Positions 51,658-61,423 of a stretch of 64,000 nucleotides of DNA are shown one piece after another (positions within the stretch are counted from its first letter, which is position 1; every line of letters starts with the position of its first letter). Source of the DNA: Dasypus novemcinctus (lineage: Eukaryota > Chordata > Mammalia > Cingulata > Dasypodidae); the NCBI RefSeq assembly GCF_030445035.2, contig NC_080695.1:992001-1056000 (forward strand). Reading direction: 5' to 3'. The notes beneath the pieces were generated by a model. It saw only the letters and a list, made by a program, of their open reading frames with translations. It had not been told where the DNA came from and made no database searches. The position numbers and the translations under genes are program-made.

Positions 51658-54600
51658 TCACCACTTGAGCAGAGGGCCCTCGCAGCAGGGATGCTCGGGG
51701 GCGCTGGCCGCACACGGCTCGCAGGGGACGCGGTGCTGGCAGGGCCGCAGGACGGCGCCGGGGGCCGGCTTCGGGCACGCCGCGCACTGCTTGGCGCGCA
51801 GCTGGAAGATGACCTGGGGGGAAGGGTGGGTGCTAAAGGTCACCCCGTGGGGACGGCGCCCTGGAGGGACCTCACAGGAACTTGTTGGGAGCCCTGGGTG
51901 CGGGGAGGCCGGCAGCCGGGAGACCGGGTGGCAGAGGGGGACTGCGAAGCCACCCACGGGGGAGGGTGGGCCTGGAGCCCTCCTCACAATGACCAGGTCC
52001 CCGTGGCCCTTGCCCCGGGGCTGCTGCCCCCGTGACCCGGGTGCCTGGGCCTGGCCACGCCCCAGGGCTGCCTGCAGAGGCGGTGTGTCCCAGGCAAGCC
52101 CTCAGCTGCTCCAGACCCCGGGGTGGGGTTGCGGGTGGGGGTGGGGGCGGCCCGCAACTGCTTGGGCTAAAGCAGGCGGTGCTGGGAGGGGGCCTCGGCC
52201 CGCAGCTGGGGCGCGGGCGGGGGGGCGCAGGGCCGCGGAAACTCCCGGCTGCCCGAGTGCTGTGGGTGGGGGACGTCAGGGCATGACGGGCCCCGGGAGG
52301 ACAGTGGGAGGAGGCAGGGCTGGGCGTCGTGGCTGGGCGCGCTCCAGATCTGGGGTGCCGGGGGCCCTCCCCACCCCCTGCTCACCCCATCGACTGCCTC
52401 CAGGTCCAGGCGCAGCTGGCTCTGCAGCGAGTGCAGCTCCGGTAAGGGGATGGCGTCGATGTCGCCGAAGCCCCTGAGGGCGGGCGCCGTGGCGCCCACC
52501 CCGAGCCCTTCGAACTCCTCGCGCAGCGCCTTGAACCTGGCCTCCGCCTCCTCCTTCCTCTGCAGGGCCAGCTGACGGTCGCTGTCGGCCGCCCGGGCGC
52601 GCTCCTGCGCCTCCTTGGCCTCGCGCTGCCACGCGTCGCAAGCCTGGAACCAGGCGGCCACTGCGGTGAGGGGGACCCCGGGGGCAGGGGGAGGGGGAAG
52701 GCGCGTGTGGGAAGGCAGGGGAGGGGAGGGCCAGGAGGGGGAGGGCAGGGCCCGCCTCACCTGCCTCACCTGCTTCACCTGCTGCCAGGACTCCTCCCAC
52801 TGCCTGATCTTCCTCTTGGCCTCGTCCAGCTGCCGCCTCACGCGCGCCAGCTCGGAGCGGCGGGGACTGGCGCTGGGGGGCGCGGGGCCCGCGCTCAGGA
52901 CGGGGGATGGGCTGGGGGAGAAGCTGCCGGCCATGAAGTCCCAGATGCTTCCGGAGACGCCATTCAGCCCTGCGCGAGGGCGCCCGTCTCAGCAGGGGGT
53001 CGCCCGGGACGCCCGCCCCTCGCCCACCCAGGCCTCTTCCCAGCCCCTTTGGGCATTTAGACAAAGGGGCGCAGCGCCCACGGGGTCCCGGGAGCCCCTC
53101 CTCTCCTGAGAAGAGCTGAGAGCTGCAGGAGCTTGTTAACTGGGCGACCTGGACATTCAAGGCATTGGAAGTTACAACCAAGATGTTTGAAAAATGGTTA
53201 ATTTTTCTTAAAAAACACATAAAATATATCCAATGAAAAAAATAGAAAAAAAAAAGGAAACGGCGTCATTCCATGCCTGCCGATCCGTCCCATCTGCCTG
53301 TGCGCTCGGTCTCTGTGATCCCACATCCCAAAATGTCTGGAAAACTCCAGTGTGCACCCATGACAGTGTACGAGGCCAAGGTACATCTCCGTGTTATGAC
53401 AACAGGGTCTTGGGGTCCCCGGGTCCCCCTGAAAACCTGAGGGAAGTCTGAAACATAGGTAGGTTCACACCCCCTGCTCACAGGGCACTGACACCCAACC
53501 CTGCGCATGCCCGTGACTCAGTTTACCCAACTGTAAAAGGGGGCGATGACCCTGCTCCCAGGCTGGCCGCAGGCGAGGCCCCTCGGCAGCCATCCACCTG
53601 AAGGTGGGCTCCAGCTCGGGGCCCAGCAGGGCGGCTCCGGGGCCCCGTCCGGCCCGCGCCCCCCGGGGCACTCACCTAGGGAGCTGTAGGAGGGGGCCGA
53701 GGAGCCCAGCAGCCTCGGCTCCGACTTCAGGGGCGGCGGCTGCTGGGGAGGCGTCATGGCCGAGGAGACCAGCGTCCCCGACAGGGACTGGGGGAAGGCG
53801 CTGAGCGGAGAGGTGGAGAGGGACGAGGACGAGTGCGCGGAGGGCGAGCGGACCAGGGAGCCCGGGATGGTGACCGGGGCGGAGCCTCCCAGCAGCCTCT
53901 GACCTGGGGGACAGCCGGGTCAGCAGGAGGTGGCTGATGCCTCTCCTGGCCCCAGTGACGGAGGCTCCCTCCCGCGTGCCCCCGCCAGCCAAGTCCACGG
54001 GGCTCCCAGCCAGAGGCAGGCCTGCCCTGGGCCACAGCGGCCGCCCGGGGAGTCGCTGAACTTCTCTTAAAACCAGAAGGAAAAAGTGAATTTTCACGTT
54101 AAGAAAGAGTTTTAATGAACAGTGTGAATATGTCCACCTTCACGCCAGCGCAGCCGCGAAGGCGGTGCTGCTTTCTCATGGAGGAAGGGCGGGGCTGTCC
54201 CCTGGCCCCTGCCCCGAGCCGGGACAGGGGGCAGCTGGGCGGGCAGGGGCCGGGGGAGGGCCCGGGGCCAGCAGGCAGGGCACCGGGTCACGGAAGAAAG
54301 CGTCTGGGTGTGTGGAGGCAGAGCGCGTCCACGGCGCGTCCGTCCACGGCATCCCTTACCTGCCAGGCCAAGGTCACTGCCGTCCGAGTCGTCCAGGGAC
54401 GCGATGCTGAAGTCCCTCACGTGCAGGTCGAAGGCCGAGCCTGTTCAACAAACGGCGTGTGAGCCTGTTCAACAACCGCGCAGGAGCAGCGGCAGGAGGG
54501 CAGGGCCGCCGAGCGGGGGCGGGAAACAGCGCGGAAGCGCACCCGAGCGGCCCTGCCGGCTGCACCCAGCGGCCTCTGGCGCCTCCTTCCTAGGAGCACA

Positions 54601-57600
54601 GGGGCCAGAGGCCCGGGGCACCCTGCAGCCCCCCACAGCCTGCGCTGACCTCTGGGCCTGGAACCCACTGGACTGTCACAAGAGTGCTGCGGGGAGGGGG
54701 GGATGTCCAGGACACTTTTAAGAGGATGCTGAGCCCTGAGCCCAAACCAGGACCCGAACTCTGGAAGCACCCCCGGAATGACGCTGCAGCCACCGCCTCT
54801 CTCCAACAGCGGGAGGAGGCATGCAGGGCCCGCTGTCCTGGGGAGGCAGCGAGTTCACGGCCGCTTACCCGGCCCCCAGGCCCCCCACCCTGTGCTCAGG
54901 GGCCTGGGCACACCCCCGACCAACTGCTGAGTCAGCACAGAGGCTCGGGGGGGGGGGGGGGGGGGGGGGGTTGCAGGGACCCGCCCCAGGACCTTGCTCC
55001 TGCAGGCCAGGCTTCCCAGCTGCCCTGGCCTGGGGGTGGGGCGCACCCCTGGGGGCCCCTCCTCTCCCCACCCCGAGTGCCCGGGGCAAGTCTTGATAAG
55101 CGTTTTCTCTGCCTCCTAACATACTCCTCAATGATTCCCCTGCAACCCAGCCTGGGGGTTCTCCAGGGCACTGAGCTTGCTATTGTGGGAGCAGAAGGGC
55201 CACCCATCATGGGCCTGGAGGCCGAGTCCTCGCCGGCCAGCCAAGGGGAAGGGCCTCCGGGGGCTTTTAAGGGCTTCTGAGAGGACAACTGGAAAGGGGT
55301 CACGCAGGCGGCAGAGGGCCAGGAGCCTCTGAGGACAAACAGCACAGCCTGCACCCCACCAGGCCCCCAGGCCCACGCAGAGCACACGTGCGGGGGGGAG
55401 GGGTGAACATGGAGACCCCCGTTCCATGTTCGGGGAGCACGGCTGGGCGGCACGCGGACACCACCGCTGCCCCAGCCTGGCCGTGGTGCTGGGCTCTGCC
55501 CTGCCCCCGGGGGTCTTGGATCCCGGTCCCATGGCTCCAGCCGGCGCAGGCCTTACTGGGTCTTCCTGGCCTTGCCCACCGGGCGCGGCTCGAGTCCGTC
55601 TGCCGAGAGGCGCAGGTGGTGAGTGGCAGGAGTGCCCGGCTGCCCCTGTCTGGTCACAGGCATGATCTAACTACAACCAAAGGGCAGCCCTGAGCTGGCC
55701 CGAGAAGCCAAGTTCAGAAGACGCTGGGTCGCAGCCAGAGCGGGGCCGAGGCTGACACCCGCCACCTGGACCCGGTCCCCGGAGGTCCACAGGCCGTGGT
55801 GAGGGACGGGCATCCCCGCCAGAAGAGCCCAGGGGGAGGGCTGCGGCGAGGACAGGCGCAAGCAGCCCCTGGAGGACAATGGGAGACCCTATCCTCCTTC
55901 CCAGAACACACGGGGCGAGAACAGGTGGCCCGAGGCAGCGGGGCCAGAACAGCCCCCGGGGAGCCCAACTCACACCCCACAGCCCCCCGGTCCCATCGTG
56001 GAAGCTGCCAGAACCCACCGCTCCTGCGAGGATGGTGTCTGAGTCATCGGGGCTGGACAAGGCTTTCTGGACAGACCGCGTCTCCCTTTCCCCCAAAAAA
56101 GCCCTCGTGCTCTGCAATGTCATCTGCTCAGCCGCCCTTATCGTGGCACGACAAGCGCCCACTGTCCCTGCTCTGTCCCCGCCTGCGGTCCCCAGCCAGT
56201 GAGGGCTGGCTGCTCTTGGGCTGCCAGGCACCTGCTTTCCTGCCCACCCCCAGCCCCGAGCGCGGAGTCCAGGGCATGTGGGGCCACCAGGTCGGGGTGG
56301 AGGGCTGCTGCCCCCCTGGCTGCACCACGGGGCGTTCTCAGCTCGAGCCTGAAGACGCCGCTTCGGCCCCGACAGGTGCTCAGGGGCTGTCACCACCGCG
56401 CTGGGCCCTGGGACCTACCTGGAGGTGGGGCTTGCACGGGCGTCTCTGGCCGGTCCCCAGGACCCCGTGGCCCTTTCCCCTGAGTGCCCCTGAAGGCCCC
56501 TGCCGGCTCCTTCGCCTGCAGGACCCCCTTCCCCGCACCTCATTTTCCCGAAGATCAGACCCGGGTCTCGGGAAGGAGCCTCGAAGCTAGAACTGACTTG
56601 AAAAGTGGGTGAACCCGGTGACATAAATAGCAGCGGCAGCCAGCGCTCCTGGGCCCCGGGAGACCCGGCTCAAAGCTGCTGAGTAACGGCGGCGCGGCCC
56701 GGGGCCCGTGACTCAGCACCCTCGCCGCCCTCTGCGGCCGGGGACCAACGGGACAGGGCGAGCACTCCGTGCACCCCCGCCCGGGGCGCCCCTGTCCGGA
56801 GGGCAGCCAGACCACGGGCACCTAGCACGGGGCGGCAGCAACGCCCCCCGGGTCCCCCGGCCTCGCCAGGGTGCAAGAGGCGCTCAGTCGAGGGTCCTGG
56901 GAGCTGGCGGCGCGGCCCTCGGGGGCCCCGGGGCGCAGGGGGCGCAGGGCCCCGGGGCTCCCCCGCACAGGCGCTCGGTAGGGGCCGAGGCCGCGCTCTC
57001 GGGAGGCGGACGGCGCGCTCGGCGGCCCCGGAGAGCAGGGCGCGCACCTGTCGGCAACCTCGCGGCCGGCCTCGGCCTCGGCAGCGCGCGTGCCCGCGGG
57101 GGCCGCTCAGAGCGCGGGGGGCGGGGCGGGGCGGGGCGTCCGCGCGGTGCTGACTCACCGCCCGCCGCGGCCGATTCAAACCCAGCCCCGCCCCACGCCG
57201 CCGGGCCCCGCCCGCCGTACAGGCCCCGCCCCGACGCCCAGGCCCCGCCCCGCGCCGCCAGGCCCCACCCCGCGCCGCCAGGCCCCGCCCCGACGCCCAG
57301 GCCCCGCCCCGGCGCCCAGGCCCCACCCCGCGCCGCCAGGCCCCGCCCCGGCGCCCAGGCCCCACCCCGCGCCTCCAGGCCCCGCCCCGACACCCAGGCC
57401 CCGCCCCGCGCCTCCAGGCCCCGCCCCGACGCCCAGGCCCCTCCCCGACGCCCAGGCCCCACCCCGCGCCTCCAGGCCCCGCCCCGACGCCCAGGCCCCG
57501 CCCCGCGCTGCCAGGCCCCGCCCCGCGCCTCCAGGCCCCGCCCCGACGCCCAGGCCCCGCCCCGACACCCAGGCCCCACCCCGCGCCGCCAGGCCCCGCC

Positions 57601-60600
57601 CCGCGCTGCCAGGCCCCGCCCCGACGCCCAGGCCCCGCGCCGCGCCGCCAGGCCCCGCCCCGCCGTGCAGGCCCCGCCCCGACGCCCAGGCCCCGCCCCA
57701 CCGTGCAGGCCCCGCCCCGCGCCACCTGGCTCGGGGACCGCAGGTGCGCAGCTGCCTCGGCCGTCCGGCCCCGCGCGGGGCTCCCCCGGGGTCCCTCTCA
57801 GAATCACCTGCCAGGAGCACCTGGCCCCGCTCCAGGCAGCCCCTCGTTGGAACTGGGGAATCGCCGCTCCGGCTGGAACTTCCCTGCGCCCGGGCCCCGG
57901 CCGCGCCTGCCCCCGCACGGGCCCGCCTGGCACTCCGTGGGACACTCTCCACCTGGCCGCCCCAGGCCCTGCCCAGGCCACGGCCCCTGCGCTCGGTGGA
58001 GCCGTCGGGGCCCCGGCTGTCTGCAGCTCGGCCCCACCTCCGCGTCCTTGGTGAGGCGCTGCTCACCTGCCGCTCACCTGCCCCGGGGGGAGGGGCCCTC
58101 CCAAACTCGGCGAGGACCCGTCAGTCTCCTGAAACAGGTCCTCTGACCTGAAACACTGGCCGCGTTTGAACCCGAAACCCCTTTGCACAGAGTAGACGGC
58201 AGAGGAAAAGAAAGGGGAAACTGCCCGGAAAACCATCCTACTAGCCCCAAAATGGAGCAGGAGTCTGGAGGCAGCCCCGTGTACTTCCCCATCTGCTTCC
58301 TCCCGGGGGCTGTGGAGGGTTAGAGCCCCCTCCCCAGAACACCAACACCCATTCTGCGGGTGCGAGCGTTTGTACAGGGACTTGGGAGACGTGATTAGTC
58401 AGGGCGAGGCCAGACCCAACGGGGAAGGGCCCTCACCCAAACAGCGCTGGGGCCGTCCCTAAGTGGGGACGCTGGGCCTAAGGAGGGACGCTGGAGGCGG
58501 ACATCAGGGAGAGAGGTCGCCGTGTGCCCAAGGTGCCTGGACGTGACCCGCTCTGCCGACCCCGCGGGCTGGGCCTCCAGCCTCCAGCCTCCCGGGGCAG
58601 CCGACAGGCGGGGGTATTCGTGGGAGCAGGGCTAGCAGGCTGAGCAGGTGGACAAGTCACAGCCGAAGCGCAATCAACTGTACCGCAGGGAGGACACGGC
58701 CTCGGCGGTGCCTGTGTTCCCCAAAGCCTCCAGCGAACATCTCCCGAAACGCGTGCGCAGGACCAGGAACCGCAGTGGGCGCGGCGCCCTGCTGGGGCTG
58801 AGACTTCCATCTTGGACTGGGCTCTTGTCATGGGGATGCAACTTCAGTACAACCTCAGGAGAGCGTCAGAGAAAGGGAGCAAAACAAACCACGGAAAGGG
58901 TATGTCTCTAGAGTCTAAACCGTTGATTCTGGGGTGGGGAATTCACCCCTTCACCTCCAGTCGTTGGTAGAGGAAATATAAAATGCAGGGGGAAATTACC
59001 AAAAACACAGCTCCCTTCAATTCATCTTAATAATTACAGGTCTGGGTCTAACACCTGCAAAACAAATGGGGCCTCAGCCCCATTTTTCCCTCAGGTGAGC
59101 TCATTTGGGGCAGGGAGCTAATTTCACTACGACATGGCTTTAATCTTGGGGAAAATAAACTTTATTTAAAAAACAGAATTTGTGCTGATCCATAAAAAAG
59201 AAAATAGTAAAACACGCCATCCACCGTAGTGGCCTTTCCAGCTCTTTTCCAGGTAGAAAGAAATGGCTCTCTTGTTGCACAAGTCCATCGGCCTCCTGTG
59301 TGCCCTTGTGTTTCAACACTCCAGTCTCTAGGTGGCCAGTTAGAAACAGTCAACACAGAGTACGTTTCTTTAATGGCTCGGTTCCCCGCGGGGGTCAGGG
59401 ACGCAGCTCGGAGGGCAGACAGGGAGGGAACTTTTGCCACTAGACGCCACAAGTGCAAACTGCCTCACGACCTCACCTCGTGCCCCACCCCTCACCTCCA
59501 AACTGCTGCTGGGAAACCTGAGTTGAGGTGGGTCTGGGTAGGATTCAGGGCCTCGAGCTGGAGCCCCCCCACCGATGGCCTCAGACCTCAAGGCCCCATC
59601 GTACAGCCCATTAACGTCACCCACAATCCCGAGACCGCTCTGGGTGGTTTGCCCTCCGCTTCAGATTGAAATACTGCAAATGGGTTTATTTTTGTTTAAA
59701 AAAAGAATACACTGGGAAGGTACAATGGTGTAGCCACTGAGGAAAGCAAGAAGCCAATTCCCTATAAAGTTAAATACAGAGTCACCTGTTCCATGTCTAT
59801 GTCTTTATACCCAAAGAGGGACAACGGGCCCACCAGCCGATACTTGTCCCCACTGTCCATCGCAGCCTTAGTCACAGCAGCCAAAAGGCAGAAGCAACTT
59901 GAGTCCATCGACAGGTGCAGAGAGAAACAAAACACGGTACACACAAAATCAATATTATCCGGACATAAACAGTGAATAGTATTTATGTTGCAACACGGGG
60001 GGACTTGAAAGCTTATAGTCAGTGAAATAAGTGAGACACATAAGGGCAAGAAGTAGATGATGTCACTAGTAAGAGATGCGTAGAAATAGCACATCTGCAG
60101 AGGTAGAAAGCACATTAGAGGGCGCTACGGGAGGGGGGCGGGGGGGGGTCCTGGTTAAAACCAAGAATGCACACCAACGCCAAGCACGAGGTATACCAGG
60201 TCTAAGACAGTCTTCCCAAGAGAAGCCCTAACGAGGGTCAGCTTCCAAGGAGAACTTACTCCCACGTGGAGCCCCCGAGGAGGTCCCCACACCCGGGAAA
60301 GGGACACTATAAAGCAAGCCCAGGAACCGGACCCTCATCCCAAAAGCAAGCAGACCAGGGAGGCCCAGGGACACTGAGAGTGGCCCAAACGGTGCCCACA
60401 CACGAAGCCTCGTCCTGGCAGGGGGCCCCGGGAGCTGGCCGTGGTGCTGAAGGCAGGGCCACCGGGCGGGGCTGTCCGTGGGGGGGGGGGCCCCGCCCCC
60501 AGCTCACAGGGGTGGACGTGCGGCCACTCCAGGCTGGCCCACGTTCGAGGTCCCCGGCCGGCCTCACCACCCTCCCTGGAATCTCGGTAGCAGGACAGAG

Positions 60601-61423
60601 GCGCAGGCAGGGGGGTTAGCCCCGGCCGTCGTGCTGGAGGGACTCACCGAGCAGCTGCCCACGTGAAGGCCCCCACAGGTGCGGGCAGGGGACCCCACCA
60701 TGCGGCCTGGCCTCTGTCCCGGGGCACAGCCCGCCTGGCTCCGTCCACTCGGCCCCACCCCTTGGCCTCGGGTTTCACGAAGGCCTCCCCGCCCGGAACC
60801 CCCCCCAGCTCCACCCCTCGGCCCCCAGGCCCCTCCCAAGCTGGCTGTGCCCACCACCTCCTCTCAGCCTCACCTGCGCCCCCTCGTACCCCCACCTTCG
60901 GGTGCTCGAGGGCCCCGCCAGGCCCCTCTGTATTTCTCAAGGGCACCCCCTGCTGCGAGGGTCCCGGCTGACGGCAGCCACGGCTCTGCCTGGCCTGGGG
61001 GTGACTCTTAGAGCCGCACCCTGTCCCGGGGGCCCCCGGTCCCCTCACGTGCATCCTGACCTGAGAGTCCAACCTCTCCGTCTCCACCCAGGACCCCGAG
61101 GTAAATCAAAGTGACCACGACCGAAGCCGCGCCCCACCGTCCCGCCCCGGGGAGGTCTCCGAGAGGCCGCGACAGCAAGGCGGACAGACGCCAGAGCGGT
61201 GAGAGGGGGGAGTGGGACACCCACCTATGACGGCCTCGACCGTGCTGCTCGAGGGCTCCGGGGGGGCGCGGGCGCCGAGGGCGGGCGGGGCCGTGGGGGA
61301 GGAGCTGCCCGAGCCCGCGCTGGAGGCCAGGCTGGAGCCCACGCTGGACGTCACGCCAGGGGTCGCGCCGGAGGTCACGCCGGAGGCCAGGGGCTGCGCC
61401 CGCGCCAGGGCGGCGAGGTGGTT
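51658..61423 (-). CDS. UNKL: UNKL (Unkempt-like RING zinc-finger protein), 3' part
   Basis: UNKL is a paralogue of the RNA-binding protein Unkempt, with N-terminal CCCH zinc fingers and a C-terminal RING; human UNKL is reported to bind Rac and promote ubiquitination of BAF60b. Only the C-terminal half is in the window. Exons (minus strand): 61225-61423, 54360-54440, 53676-53903, 52770-52969, 52386-52643, 51658-51813. They sum to 374 codons with agreeing phases. Order: Ser-rich segment (SSLASSAGSGSSSPTA), GSAFDLH segment, Pro/Ser-rich segment with MTPPQQPPPLKSEP, a predicted coiled coil (ARVRRQLDEAKRKIRQWEES), LHSLQSQLRLDLEAVDG, and the RING ending PLLKW. In the RING the expected seventh ligand appears as His (PEHPCC, where human has PECPYC). 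CCCH-finger exons lie to the right of 64000. Confidence 0.93.
57200..57726. repeat. GC-box minisatellite, about 27 units of 19-20 bp
   Basis: The unit is CAGGCCCCGCCCCGACGCC (19 bp) or a 20-bp form ending GCGCCGC/GCGCCTC. The two forms are interspersed through about 27 near-identical units. Most units carry CCCCGCCCC, a GC box of the Sp1/KLF type; about six carry CCCCACCCC instead. The minus strand has GGGGCGGGGCCTGG in most units and is a potential G-quadruplex former. Stop codons are absent for long stretches on both strands, giving spurious 300-450 codon frames. Confidence 0.95.
59765..60125 (+). repeat. Old L1 3' end fragment
   Basis: Diverged but ordered L1 3' signatures: 'gatacttgtcccca', 'cacagcagccaaaaggcagaagcaacttgagtcc' in part, 'atcgacaggtgcagag', 'tcagtgaaataagtgagaca', and a loose match to the cacaaaaggacaaa block near 60040. 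In a UNKL intron. Confidence 0.65.

Larger units (their letters stand above)
54441..61224 (-). other. UNKL: Large UNKL intron with CpG-rich core
   Basis: A 6.8 kb intron between the exons 61225-61423 and 54360-54440. It holds a run of 23 G at 54948-54970, several AP-1/MAF-type sites (54926-54938, 56040-56046, 56708-56718, 57148-57158), a CpG-rich block at about 56650-57750 with a GC-box minisatellite, and L1 sequence at 59765-60125. An internal promoter is possible, but no exon was recognised. Confidence 0.6.

Noticed and set aside
56670-58066. Open frames of 300-450 codons on both strands across the GC-box minisatellite
   Set aside because: Frames overlap on both strands, encode Pro/Arg/Gly-rich repeats of the 19/20-bp unit, and the unit is not a multiple of three; openness is due to GC content and lack of stop codons.
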